From assembly GCF_000335475.2 (NCBI RefSeq), contig NZ_ANAH02000015.1, positions 124,001-188,000 of the forward strand: a DNA stretch of 64,000 nt, read 5' to 3'. Position 1 is the stretch's first letter, and the number at the start of each line of letters is the position of its first letter. Below, in pieces: positions 33,388-41,588 of the stretch. The position numbers and the translations under genes were made by a program. The stretch is from Cystobacter fuscus DSM 2262 (GTDB taxonomy: Bacteria; Myxococcota; Myxococcia; Myxococcales; Myxococcaceae). The notes beneath the pieces were generated by a model. It was not told the DNA's origin. It did not search any database and saw only the letters and a list, made by a program, of their open reading frames with translations.

Positions 33388-33449
33388 ACAACGCCCTCCC
33401 GACGCAACAAATCGGGACGCGGGCCGCGAGCGGTCTATGTTGGGGGAGA

Positions 33450-34106
33450 ATGAGCGACTCGCTGTTCTCCTCCGACGTCGAGACCGCCGACACCCTCCAC
33501 CTGGGGCGACAGTGGCTGGGCGATCTGCTGGATGTGGCCCTCTCGCTGCTGCTGGGGTGGGGGCTCCTGCGCGCATTGGACGTGAACCGGACTCCCGGAC
33601 GGCTCATCGCCGTCACGGCGGGGGTGTGGTGCGTGGTGTGTCTCGTGGGGGGGTTGAGCGGGTGGACGCTGGGACAAGCCCTGGTGGGCCTGCGGCTGGT
33701 GCGCGGCGACGGTACGCCCGGGGTCTCGCGCGGAGCGGCCCGGGTGCCCCTGGCCCTGGTGGACCTGATCGTCTCCCCCATCCTCCAGCGCCGCGTCTTC
33801 GATCGTCGCCTCGGGCTCGAGGCGAAGTCCGTGCCGCCCTGGCGCGGGGGGCTGCCGTGGAAGGGAGCCTGGCTGGTGCTGGCGCTCGCCGCGGTGTGGT
33901 TCATGGTGGAGCCCACCCGGAGCGAGACCCTTCGCTACCTAAAGACCTTGGATGGGTGGCGGTGCTGCCATGGACGGGCGACGCCCTCGCCCTCGCGGTG
34001 CGAGAACGCGGTGTCCCGCGCGGTGCGCGAGGCGGCGGGTGGAGACGCCCAGGCCCAGGCCGTGGTGGCGGATTGTCCCACGGCCACGGCGGCCATGGGT
34101 CGCTGA
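33450..34106 (+). CDS. RDD-family membrane protein
   Basis: 218 residues. RDD signature: hydrophobic segment LLDVALSLLLGWGLL with the R-A-L-D motif, LIAVTAGVWCVVCLVGG, then L-G-Q-A-L-V-G-L-R-L-V-R-G-D-G. Three to four membrane helices. After the last one (WLVLALAAVWFMVEP) comes a C-terminal extracytoplasmic tail with Cys pairs (WRCCHG, ...CENA...DCP). RDD proteins vary from Na+/H+ antiporters to assembly factors. The role here is not deducible. Confidence 0.8.
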   Translation: MSDSLFSSDVETADTLHLGRQWLGDLLDVALSLLLGWGLLRALDVNRTPGRLIAVTAGVWCVVCLVGGLSGWTLGQALVGLRLVRGDGTPGVSRGAARVPLALVDLIVSPILQRRVFDRRLGLEAKSVPPWRGGLPWKGAWLVLALAAVWFMVEPTRSETLRYLKTLDGWRCCHGRATPSPSRCENAVSRAVREAAGGDAQAQAVVADCPTATAAMGR

Positions 34107-34157
34107 GGGGCGAGCGGGCACCGAGGGAGAGCGAAGGCGGAGGATGAAAAACGGCCG

Positions 34158-34189
34158 GGCTGTCCCTACCTCCATGGAAGGAGGCAGCC
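34158..34189 (+). promoter_or_regulatory. hairpin enclosing the ribosome site of the next gene
   Basis: GGCTG (34158-34162) pairs with CAGCC (34185-34189), and CCTCC (34169-34173) pairs with GGAGG (34180-34184) around the loop ATGGAA. GGAGG is the Shine-Dalgarno sequence of the gene whose ATG begins at 34190, right after the stem. Folding would hide the ribosome site and suggests translational control. Confidence 0.55.
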
Positions 34190-34459
34190 ATGGCCGTCAG
34201 AACTCGAATGGCAGGAACGAAGAATCCGCGGCGGATGACGAGCGTCGACGAGGCGCAGACCAACCGGCAGGCGACGAATGGGAAGAAGACCGTTCCGCGA
34301 GATCAGGCCGCGGCCCTGCGCCGGCAGAAGTTGATGCGCAAGGCGACCCCGGGGCCCGCCATGACGGAGCCGGTGGGACACGGACCCGCCACCACCGAGG
34401 TCCGGCCCACCCAGAGGACCGTCACCCGGCGCAAGATGAAGCGCGGCAACGCCCGGTAG
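34190..34459 (+). CDS. small basic protein, paralogue of the one at 33121
   Basis: 89 residues: MAVRTRMAGTKNPRR then a basic, Gln/Thr/Pro-rich chain ending RRKMKRGNAR. Strongly cationic and soluble. The shared MAVRT start and the L-R-R-x-x-L-x-x-x-x-T-x-G-P-A block show duplication with the gene at 33121. Its ribosome site lies in the hairpin at 34158, unlike the first copy's. The last 38 bases overlap the convergent protease gene. Confidence 0.6.
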   Translation: MAVRTRMAGTKNPRRMTSVDEAQTNRQATNGKKTVPRDQAAALRRQKLMRKATPGPAMTEPVGHGPATTEVRPTQRTVTRRKMKRGNAR

Positions 34460-35666
34460 CCCGCCGCGCTCGCGGGAGCGGCCCCCGGCGGAGGTACAGC
34501 CACGCGGCGACTGCTCCCGGCGCCAGAGCTCCCGGGCCCGGCGCGCCCATGCAGCCCCGGGGGAGGTCCTCCCCTTTGGAAGGCTCGGAAGGGGGCTCGG
34601 AAGGGGGCTCGGAGACGGGCTCCGCGCACGGGGTGAAACAGCGGCACGAGTCATCGCCCTCGGGCTCCAGACGCGCGCACACACCCCCGGCTCCGCACTG
34701 GGCGTCCTCGGCGCACGGGGCGCCATAGTCTCCCGGTTGAAGCGCGGGCAGGAAGCAGCGGCGCGAGGCGTCCGACGTCTCGGCGCAGGCGAGGCCCGCG
34801 GGGCAGTCCGCGTCACGCGTGCAGGCCTGTGTGCAGAGGGCGTCCAGGGCGAGCCCCCGGCCGGGCGGCTCCGGGCGCTCGTCGAGGAAGGGCTGGAGGA
34901 AGGAGTCGCGCACCGCATCCACCCTCAGGTTGACGGCCTCCTTCTGGCAGGCGAAGTCGCCACTCACGGTGACGCCCGCGAGCACCTCGCCGCCCTCCGC
35001 GTCCCGCACCAGCACGGGCCCGCCGCTGTCGCCCACGCAGCTCATCGCGGGATCCGGCCCGGCGAGGAAGGCGTCCGGCCGCACCTCCGTCACGCGCAGT
35101 CCCCCCTGGCGCCGCACTCCCGGGAGCGCGTTTGCGTCCCGCGTGTCGCCAAAACCCACCACGCGCGCGGCCCCGCCCGGCGTCAGCACGTCCTCGCCCG
35201 GGCCGGGAAGCCGCGGGGAGGGCACCTCCACCGCGACCGCCAGGCGCAACAGGGCCACGTCGTGGGCGTGGGTCTCCCGCTCATAGTCCGGGTGCCGCAC
35301 CGCGCGCGCCACCCGGACGAAGCGCCCCTCGGTGTGCGTCTCCGACGGCAACCGCGCACCGAAGAAGACCTCATAGGCGCCCTCCGGACCGAAGACGTCC
35401 AGGCAATGCGCCGCCGTCAGCACCACGTCCGGGGCGATGAGTGTCCCCGAGCACAGCAGCGTCAGGGACTCCCCCGAGCAGCGCACCCGCCGGGCCACCA
35501 GCGCCACTACCGCCCCATCCCCGGGTGCCTCCGTGCCTCCCACCACCGCGTCCCCCCGAGAGGCCAGGGTCCCGTCCACCTCGGAAGAAACAGGCGCGCA
35601 GGCGCCGAGGCTCGCCCCCCACAGCCCCCCCCACGCGGCGAGCCACCGGAGCCTGCCCCCCCTCAC
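34422..35666 (-). CDS. trypsin-like (S1) serine protease lipoprotein
   Basis: 414 residues. Lipobox SLGAC places the mature N-terminus at Cys23. The S1 catalytic triad is intact: His87 in LTAAHC, Asp136 in AHDVALLRL, Ser214 in CVGDSGGPV. A Cys-rich region follows (ALCTQACTRDADCPAGLAC, then GAPCAEDAQCGAGGVC), of the kind found in myxobacterial exoproteases. After SEPPSEPPSEPSK comes a Gly/Ala-rich hydrophobic run and R-R-G-P-L-P-R-A-R-R, reminiscent of a MYXO-CTERM sorting end. Secreted or surface protease, likely for predation or cell-surface processing. Its start overlaps the stop of the upstream gene by 4 bases. Confidence 0.9.
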   Translation of the reverse strand: MRGGRLRWLAAWGGLWGASLGACAPVSSEVDGTLASRGDAVVGGTEAPGDGAVVALVARRVRCSGESLTLLCSGTLIAPDVVLTAAHCLDVFGPEGAYEVFFGARLPSETHTEGRFVRVARAVRHPDYERETHAHDVALLRLAVAVEVPSPRLPGPGEDVLTPGGAARVVGFGDTRDANALPGVRRQGGLRVTEVRPDAFLAGPDPAMSCVGDSGGPVLVRDAEGGEVLAGVTVSGDFACQKEAVNLRVDAVRDSFLQPFLDERPEPPGRGLALDALCTQACTRDADCPAGLACAETSDASRRCFLPALQPGDYGAPCAEDAQCGAGGVCARLEPEGDDSCRCFTPCAEPVSEPPSEPPSEPSKGEDLPRGCMGAPGPGALAPGAVAAWLYLRRGPLPRARRATGRCRASSCAG

Positions 35667-36202
35667 CGCGCCTGCTCCTCCTGACGGGCCGCGTCCGCCA
35701 TCACCGCCGTCTCCTCGCGCAGCGAGCCCAACCTCACCCGGTGACGCGCGAGCTGCACCGCCAGCCGCCGGGACTCCGTCTCATCCCCTCGCGCGCTCGC
35801 GGACTGGCGCTCCGCCTCCAGCCGCTCCACGTCCCTATCCAGCAGCTGCGTGATGCGCACCAGCTTCTCGTGGCGCCACGCCGCAGTCTGGGGCTGCTCC
35901 GGCTCGATGGGATCATTCTCCTGTGGAGGGGAATCCGCCTCCTCGGACTCCGGCGGCGGCTCCTCCCTCGCCGCGAGCGCCTGACTCGCGGCGGGGGCCG
36001 GACCCGTCGCCGCTCCGGACTCGACGGACGGGGACGGCACGGACGGCCCGGGCACGGACGACGGGAGACCGGAAGCGGAAGGCACGGCCAGGGACGTCTC
36101 CGGAGACGGAGCGGAAGACATGTCCCGGAGCGCCCACTCAAGCGTGCCTCCCAACACCAGACACGCGGCGAGCGGAACAACGACACGGAAGCGGGGATTC
36201 AT
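35663..36202 (-). CDS. membrane-anchored protein with coiled coil
   Basis: 179 residues from ATG 36202, with AGAAGGATC upstream. One N-terminal hydrophobic helix (VVVPLAACLVLGGTLEWAL), a Pro/Ser/Val-rich low-complexity linker to about residue 105, then a charged coiled coil (WRHEKLVRITQLLDRDVERL onward). Probably an envelope protein acting with the coupled protease at 34422 or the lipoprotein at 36219. Not recognised as a named family. Confidence 0.65.
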   Translation of the reverse strand: MNPRFRVVVPLAACLVLGGTLEWALRDMSSAPSPETSLAVPSASGLPSSVPGPSVPSPSVESGAATGPAPAASQALAAREEPPPESEEADSPPQENDPIEPEQPQTAAWRHEKLVRITQLLDRDVERLEAERQSASARGDETESRRLAVQLARHRVRLGSLREETAVMADAARQEEQAR

Positions 36203-36218
36203 CACACGATCCTTCTGT

Positions 36219-36581
36219 CTACAGACGCAGCTTCCAACCCTCGGGGTGGCGCTCCACGCGCAGCAGTATCGGCTGCTCGCGCACCCGTCCATCCCGGGCC
36301 ACGCGCGCACGCACCATCACCGCGTCCGCGTCGCGCCCATCCACCTTCACGTCCAGCACCTCCACCAGGGAGAAGCCGTGCGCGATCAAGTCCGCCACCG
36401 TCTCCTGGCAGGAGGACCCCCCCTCCCCGGTGAGCATCGGCCCGAGCACCGCGCAGTCCCCCGAGGGCAGCTCGGTGAAGAAGCGCCGCACGGTCTCACG
36501 CGCGGCCTCGGTCTTGCTCGCCGTCGAGGGGGCACAACCCACCAGTGCCCCCATGAGCAATGCCAAACCTGGTCGCCGCAT
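36219..36581 (-). CDS. small lipoprotein with NTF2-like fold
   Basis: 120 residues. Lipobox ALVGC (Cys16). The mature part has AARETVRRFFTELPSGDCAV, Q-E-T-V-A-D-L-I-A-H-G-F and a strand-rich C-terminus, a DUF4878/NTF2-like layout. Two Cys (in GDCAV and SSCQE) could form a disulfide. It lies 17 bases after the start of the coiled-coil protein gene in the same operon direction, and its start is 3 bases from the end of the next gene. Confidence 0.65.
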   Translation of the reverse strand: MRRPGLALLMGALVGCAPSTASKTEAARETVRRFFTELPSGDCAVLGPMLTGEGGSSCQETVADLIAHGFSLVEVLDVKVDGRDADAVMVRARVARDGRVREQPILLRVERHPEGWKLRL

Positions 36582-36583
36582 CG

Positions 36584-37489
36584 TCAGTAGCAGTCCGGGG
36601 CGTACAGCTCGTCGTCGCTCGCGGAGGCGAACTGGTCATCGCAGTAGGCACTGGCCAGCGCGTGGCCGTTGCGCACACAGCCGTCATGGTTGGTGGCATC
36701 CACCGTGTACTGGGTGTCTCCGCCACAACCCCCGCCGCAGCGGCCGAAGCAGTTGCCCCGCACCTTCGGACGGCTCAAGTGGTCGGGCTCACCGCACACC
36801 CAGCTGCCACTGCTGTTCAGGTACAGCTCGTCCCCGCTGCACGTCCCGTGGTCGCCGAGCTGGGCGATCTGCTGGTTCTTCGCCAGATCGGAGCCGCCAT
36901 GCTGGCAGTCGTGCTTCGCGTACGAGTACCAGTTGTAGGAGCTGCAGCTGCCCGTGTTGAGGCCGTTGCACTTCGCGTAGCTGCACAACATCGTGTAGCC
37001 CCGGCCCTGCTCGCCCATCACCGTGCGCTGCAGTTGCACCGAGCCCGGGTGCTCGGCCCACAGGCCCACCGCGCGACGCAGGTACTTCAGCTCGGGCGTG
37101 AGGGCGGCGCCCGCCGGCAGCTCCGCGTTGAGCGCCGCGTACAGGGCCGAGAGCAGCTCCCGGTCCCCATCCAGCATCTGCGTGTCCTGGCCACTGTCCT
37201 CCGCGAAGCCATCCAGCGACGACACGCCGTTGGCCGTGTCCACCAGGCCCGTGAGCGTCATGCCGTTGTGCCGCACCTCGAGGCGGAAGACACCCGGCTC
37301 CACCTGCCGCGAGGAGAAGAGGGCCTCCACGCCCCCGTGCGTGAAACGGCCCGAGGCCCCTTCCGGCCCCCGCGTCAGCGACAGCCCGTCCGAAGCACCG
37401 GACGGCTGATCCGAAGTCATCCCCTCTCCCACCTGCCCGCCACAGCCCCCCAGCATCATCGCCACGACTACACCCAGGAAGTTCCGCAT
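36584..37489 (-). CDS. Cys-rich lipoprotein with phospholipase A2-like C-terminus
   Basis: 301 residues. Lipobox MLGGC (Cys16). The middle part (SLDGFAEDSGQDTQMLDGDR and onward) is unrecognised. The C-terminal third is Cys-rich: GNCFGRCGGGCGGDTQYT followed by V-D-A-T-N-H-D-G-C-V, which recalls the C-G-x-x-C...H-D-x-C active-site pattern of phospholipase A2-like proteins; the His and Asp are present. The fold match is not certain. It opens a four-gene operon with the lipoprotein, coiled-coil protein and protease. Confidence 0.65.
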   Translation of the reverse strand: MRNFLGVVVAMMLGGCGGQVGEGMTSDQPSGASDGLSLTRGPEGASGRFTHGGVEALFSSRQVEPGVFRLEVRHNGMTLTGLVDTANGVSSLDGFAEDSGQDTQMLDGDRELLSALYAALNAELPAGAALTPELKYLRRAVGLWAEHPGSVQLQRTVMGEQGRGYTMLCSYAKCNGLNTGSCSSYNWYSYAKHDCQHGGSDLAKNQQIAQLGDHGTCSGDELYLNSSGSWVCGEPDHLSRPKVRGNCFGRCGGGCGGDTQYTVDATNHDGCVRNGHALASAYCDDQFASASDDELYAPDCY

Positions 37490-37586
37490 GCGCTCGTACC
37501 CCCTCCGCTTGTTTTCCTAGAAAGCGAGAGAGCATCACCTGTACGGGAATTATCGGGTTTCAGACAAGTCGTGGTGCGTCAGCCCG

Positions 37587-38411
37587 TCACGGCGTCTCCC
37601 AACGGAAGAGGGACAGGTCCGGCCCGGCGGCCCGCGTGAGTCCCGGTACCCGTTCGGGGAGGGACTCGTGGGCACCGAGCACGAGCAGACCCCCGGGGAG
37701 CAGCCGCGTGAGGAGCCGCGCCAGCACCTGCCGCTGCACGGGGGGCGCGAAGTAGGTGAAGGCCACGTTGCGACAGAGCACCAGGTGGAAGGGGCCCTCG
37801 GGCATGTGCTCGCGCAAGTCCTCCCGGCGGAAGTCGAGGCCCTCGCGGTACTCGGGCCGCAGACAGTCCTCGTCCCCGAGCGGGGTGAAGGCCTCGTGCC
37901 GCCACGCGGCGGGCAATTCGCGCAGCGTGGCGCGCCGGTAGCAACCCCGCCGGGCGCGCTCCAGGAGCGAGGCGTCCGCGTCCGTGGCCACCAGTTCCAG
38001 GCGGAAATCCGGGAAGCGGGGCGCGAGCCCCCGCCGGAAGAGGACGGACACGCTGTAGGGCTCCTCGCCGCTGGCGCACCCCGCACTCCAGACGCGCAAG
38101 CAGGACTCCCCCCGGGCGCGCGCGGACGCCAGCACCTGGGGCAGCAGCGGCTCGAGCAGCGCGTCGAAGAGGGCCGAGTCCCGGTAGAAGCGGGAGATGG
38201 TGACGCGGCACAGCGCATCCAACACGGCCCGCTCGGCCGGATCCGCCTCCAGCCGCGCGACATAGGCGTCCAGGCCGGACAGCCCCAGCGCCTTCATCCT
38301 CCGGCCCACGCGCTTGCACACCTGGGCGCGCACCCGGCGAAAGCCCTCCTCGCGCAACCCCAGGCGCGGCGCGGCCCACCGCAACAACTCCCGGCATTCG
38401 GCGTCCGTCAT
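37587..38411 (-). CDS. cheR: CheR-type protein-glutamate methyltransferase
   Basis: 274 residues. The N-terminal helical domain (MTDAECRELLRWAAPRLGLR...) is followed by SISRFYRD-like VTISRFYRDSALF near 70. The SAM pocket is VWSAGCASGEEPYS at 107-120, then L-V-A-T-D-A-D-A-S. FHLVLCRNVAFTYF near 220 holds the conserved RN-V/I. No TPR or PAS partner is fused. It methylates receptor glutamates in chemotaxis-like systems. No receptor, CheA or CheB is adjacent, so its partner system is elsewhere. Confidence 0.93.
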   Translation of the reverse strand: MTDAECRELLRWAAPRLGLREEGFRRVRAQVCKRVGRRMKALGLSGLDAYVARLEADPAERAVLDALCRVTISRFYRDSALFDALLEPLLPQVLASARARGESCLRVWSAGCASGEEPYSVSVLFRRGLAPRFPDFRLELVATDADASLLERARRGCYRRATLRELPAAWRHEAFTPLGDEDCLRPEYREGLDFRREDLREHMPEGPFHLVLCRNVAFTYFAPPVQRQVLARLLTRLLPGGLLVLGAHESLPERVPGLTRAAGPDLSLFRWETP

Positions 38412-38629
38412 CCGGGGCTCGCATTCACTCGCGCGCCGGGAGCACTTCCAACCATGGCGTGGGCGTCCCGGGGAGCCACGGCCGGACGGAGACCAGCGAG
38501 GGAGTCGTTCGAAAAGTCCAAGGTCGACCCGGGGCAGGAGCGAGGCGCTAGGGTGTTCCCATCCTCGGAGTGCATCCTTGCCATGAATCGCCCCTCCACC
38601 TGAAGTGCGAGGAGCCCCTGGAGTCCGAC

Positions 38630-39205
38630 ATGCCCCTGTTCCGATCCTCCCTGCTCGTCCTGTCCCTGGGCTACCTGGCCTGGGCCACCCTCGGGTGTGG
38701 CGGCGAGAGCGAGGCCGCGCCCAAGGCTTCCGCCAGGACCGCCACCACCCCGCTGGCCACCGAGATGCTCGCCGCGCACAACGGGGCCCGCCGGGCGGCG
38801 AAGCCCACCCCCCAGCCCGCGCTGCCCGCCCTGACCTGGTCGGAGGACGCCGCCCAGGTGGCGCGGACGTACGCGAAGCAGTGCAAGTTCGAGCACAACC
38901 CCAAGCGCGGCCCCTACGGAGAGAACCTCGCGGCGGCGGCGCCCGCGGGCTCGAAGACGACTGCACAGATCGTGGCCGACTGGGTCGGCGAGTCCGCCGA
39001 CTACACCCATTCGACCAACAAGTGCGCGCCGGGCAAGGTGTGCGGCCACTACACCCAGGTGGTGTGGCGCAAGAGCACCCAGGTGGGGTGCGCGACGGTC
39101 ACCTGCACGAAGAACTCCCCCTTCGGCGCGCAGTTCCCCAAGTGGCAGCTCTGGGTGTGCAACTACTCGCCTCCGGGCAACTTCGTGGGACAGAAGCCCT
39201 ACTAA
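38630..39205 (+). CDS. CAP/SCP-domain lipoprotein
   Basis: 191 residues from ATG 38630; a 20-codon upstream extension is rejected because the signal peptide starts here. Lipobox ATLGCGGE. The CAP domain shows AHNGARRAAKPTP, LTWSEDAAQVARTYAKQC, G-P-Y-G-E-N-L and VCGHYTQVVWRKSTQVGCA, with the conserved His and Glu residues of the cavity. Bacterial CAP proteins are extracytoplasmic, with varied binding or protease-like roles. A strong hairpin follows 4 bases after the stop. Confidence 0.92.
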   Translation: MPLFRSSLLVLSLGYLAWATLGCGGESEAAPKASARTATTPLATEMLAAHNGARRAAKPTPQPALPALTWSEDAAQVARTYAKQCKFEHNPKRGPYGENLAAAAPAGSKTTAQIVADWVGESADYTHSTNKCAPGKVCGHYTQVVWRKSTQVGCATVTCTKNSPFGAQFPKWQLWVCNYSPPGNFVGQKPY

Positions 39206-39209
39206 GGCG

Positions 39210-39255
39210 ACGGGCCCTCGCCTCCCCTTCACAACGGGGAGGAACGAGGGCCCGT
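39210..39255. terminator. long perfect hairpin, bidirectional terminator
   Basis: ACGGGCCCTCG plus CCTCCCC pairs with GGGGAGG and, after a 2-base AA bulge, CGAGGGCCCGT around an 8-base loop: 18 pairs. It occupies most of the gap between the convergent CAP and FKBP genes, a position where it would end transcripts from both. There is no T-run. Confidence 0.75.
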
Positions 39256-39284
39256 GCGGGCGGCTCGAGGAGCCGTGAGCCGGA

Positions 39285-40058
39285 CTACTTCTTGGCCGGC
39301 TGACCCTGCGGCGCGGGAGCCGCCGGCTGACCCTCCGGAGCGGGCGGCGCGGGGGGCGGCTCGTTCTTCTGCACGTCCAGCAGCTCCACCTCGAACACGA
39401 GCGCCGAGCCACCGGGGATGCCCGGCGTGCCGCGGTCGCCGTAGGCCAGGTCCGACGGGCACACGAGCTTGGCCTTGCCGCCCACCTTCATCTTCTGCAC
39501 GCCCTCGGTCCAGCACTTGATGACGCCGTTGAGCGGGAACTGGGCCGGCTCATTGCGCTTGTAGGAGCTGTCGAACTCCTTGCCGTCCGGCAGCGTGCCC
39601 CGGTAGTTCACCTTCACGATGTCGCTGGCCGTCGGCTGCGCGCCCGTGCCCTCGGTCAGCGTCTTGTAGATGAGACCCGACTCGGTGCGCTCGGCGCCGG
39701 ACTCCTTGGCCGCCTCCTCCAGGAAGGTCTTGGACTTCACCTTCTCCTTCTCCGCCCGCGCCGTGGAGCGGGTGCGCGCCAGCTCCGGCAGCTTCGGGCC
39801 GAAGGCCTGGATGTCCACCACGGGCTCCTTGCCCGTCACCTGCGCCGTCAGACCCGCCTTGACGTACTCCAGCTCCTCGGGCGACATGTCGAACACCTGG
39901 ATCTGCCGCGCCAGGGTGACGCCCAGGGCGTAGAAGGTCTTCTGCTCGTCCGTCTGCGGGTTGGCGCCGGCACCACTGGCCCCCCCGGCGTTGTTGGCTC
40001 CCTGCGGCTGACAACCCGCCACGGCGAACAGTGCCGCCACCACCAGAATCTTCCGCAT
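39285..40058 (-). CDS. FKBP-type peptidyl-prolyl isomerase lipoprotein
   Basis: 257 residues from ATG 40058, with AGGACAC upstream. Lipobox AVAGCQ (Cys16). The FkpA/Mip-like N-terminal dimerisation helices are at about 35-120 (QTDEQKTFYALGVTLARQIQ). The FKBP domain covers about 125-225: VKVNYRGTLPDGKEFDSSY, W-T-E-G-V-Q-K-M-K-V-G-G-K and LAYGDRGTPGIPGGSALVFE, with the active-site residues in place. The tail is Pro/Ala/Gln-rich. It folds proteins in the periplasm or envelope. Confidence 0.94.
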   Translation of the reverse strand: MRKILVVAALFAVAGCQPQGANNAGGASGAGANPQTDEQKTFYALGVTLARQIQVFDMSPEELEYVKAGLTAQVTGKEPVVDIQAFGPKLPELARTRSTARAEKEKVKSKTFLEEAAKESGAERTESGLIYKTLTEGTGAQPTASDIVKVNYRGTLPDGKEFDSSYKRNEPAQFPLNGVIKCWTEGVQKMKVGGKAKLVCPSDLAYGDRGTPGIPGGSALVFEVELLDVQKNEPPPAPPAPEGQPAAPAPQGQPAKK

Positions 40059-40349
40059 GTGTCCTGCCTTTCTCTCCAGGGCAGCAAGCGCCACCCGTCC
40101 GCGCGCCCTTATACAAAAAAAAGCCAGCTCGGCGGCAAAGCTCGCCATCCTTAACTTTTCCCTCGGAGCATCCGCCCTGGCGGGGCTGAAGATATGGGAC
40201 CCAACCAGCGAAGCCCTGGCCGTCAGGAATGAAAGGGGGCAGTCTGGCGTGTTGTCCCCCGGACGCGGGCTCCCGTCTGGTGCGACATCACCTCTCGCGG
40301 GAGCGGGCCGTATCTGTTACGGCGGCATACCGGAGTTCTTGGAGGCGCC

Positions 40350-41588
40350 GTGCAAGCAAGGGAAGTCCTGCGCACCAGCGTCTTGCTGGTTGATGACCAA
40401 CCAGCCGACCTGGCTGCCCTGGAGCGCTACCTGGCCCCCTTCTCCCTCCACCTGGTGAAGGCGTCCTCCGGCGAAGAAGCGCTCGATCACGTGCGGGACG
40501 AGGACTTCGCGCTCGTGCTCATGGACGTGCGGTTGCCGGGCCTCAATGGGGTGGAGACGGCGCGGCGCATGCGCCAGTTGCTGGCGCGGCGGCCCCTGCC
40601 GCTGATCTTCCTCAGCGGAGCGAGCGCCGAGGAAGCCATCGTCGCGACCGCGTACTCGACGGGAGGGGTGGACTGGCTGAACAAGCCGGTGGATCCCGAG
40701 CGGCTGCGCGCCAAGGTGCGCGTCTTCGTGGATCTCTACCGGGAGCGCGAGGCGCTGAGGCTGCGGCAGGCGGAGCTGCGCGAGCGCGAGCGCGAGGTGC
40801 TGGACGAGCGGCGGCGGCGCGCCGAGCTGGAGCGTGAGCGCCTGGTGGTGGAGCTGCGCGAGGCGGTGCGCCTGCGCGACGAGTTCCTCTCCGTGGCCAG
40901 CCACGAGCTGAAGACGCCCCTCACGCCGCTCGCCCTGCGCCTGCAGCTCATGCGGCAGGAGCTGGGCAGGCCCGAGGTGGACGTGGAGCGGCTGCTCGGG
41001 CACGTGGAGGCGGCGGGCGCACAGGTACGGCGGGTGACGGCGCTCATGGACAGCCTCTTGGATGCCACGCGAATCACCAGCGGGCGGCTCACGCTGCGCC
41101 GCGAGCAGGACGTCAACCTCGCGGCCGTCGTGCGCGACGTGGTGTCCAGCTTCGAACTCCAGGCCGCGCGCGCCAACTGCCCACTGGAGCTGGAGGCTCC
41201 CGCCCGGGTGCTGGGTCAGTGGGATGTCTTGAGACTCGAGCAGATCGTGACCAACTTGTTGTCCAATGCGCTCAAGTTCGGCGCGGGCGGCACGGTGAGC
41301 GTGCGCGTCGAGGAGGACGAGGGGTGGGCCCGGTTGACCGTGCGCGATGAAGGCATTGGGATGGACGAGTCCATGCGCGCGCGCCTCTTCCGCCGGTTCG
41401 AGCGGGGTGTGTCGGAGCGGCACTATGGAGGCCTGGGCCTGGGCCTCTTCATCACCCAGCAGGTCACCGAGGCCCTGGGGGGGCGCATCCGCGTGCAGAG
41501 CGCCCCGGGGAGCGGCTCCACCTTCATCGTGGAGTTGCCCTGCTCGGCAGGAGGAGAAGACAGCGGAGGCGTCACGCATGGCGCGTGA
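40350..41588 (+). CDS. receiver-HisKA hybrid sensor kinase
   Basis: 412 residues, GTG 40350 with TTGGAGGCGCC upstream. An N-terminal receiver (Asp59 in VLMDVRLPG, Lys112 in WLNKPVD) is joined through an Arg/Glu-rich coiled coil (about 125-175) to HisKA (His185 in VASHELKTPLTPLA) and HATPase (NLLSNALKFG near 300, GLGLGLFITQQ near 370). All residues for phosphotransfer are present. The receiver probably controls the kinase's own activity. The gene overlaps the next kinase by 11 bases, so the two make one operon. Confidence 0.93.
   Translation: MQAREVLRTSVLLVDDQPADLAALERYLAPFSLHLVKASSGEEALDHVRDEDFALVLMDVRLPGLNGVETARRMRQLLARRPLPLIFLSGASAEEAIVATAYSTGGVDWLNKPVDPERLRAKVRVFVDLYREREALRLRQAELREREREVLDERRRRAELERERLVVELREAVRLRDEFLSVASHELKTPLTPLALRLQLMRQELGRPEVDVERLLGHVEAAGAQVRRVTALMDSLLDATRITSGRLTLRREQDVNLAAVVRDVVSSFELQAARANCPLELEAPARVLGQWDVLRLEQIVTNLLSNALKFGAGGTVSVRVEEDEGWARLTVRDEGIGMDESMRARLFRRFERGVSERHYGGLGLGLFITQQVTEALGGRIRVQSAPGSGSTFIVELPCSAGGEDSGGVTHGA

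Noticed and set aside
34422-34600. Certain MYXO-CTERM sorting signal at the end of the S1 protease
   Set aside because: The hydrophobic and Arg-rich end is suggestive but lacks the usual Cys-rich core spacing, so it is only mentioned in the gene entry.
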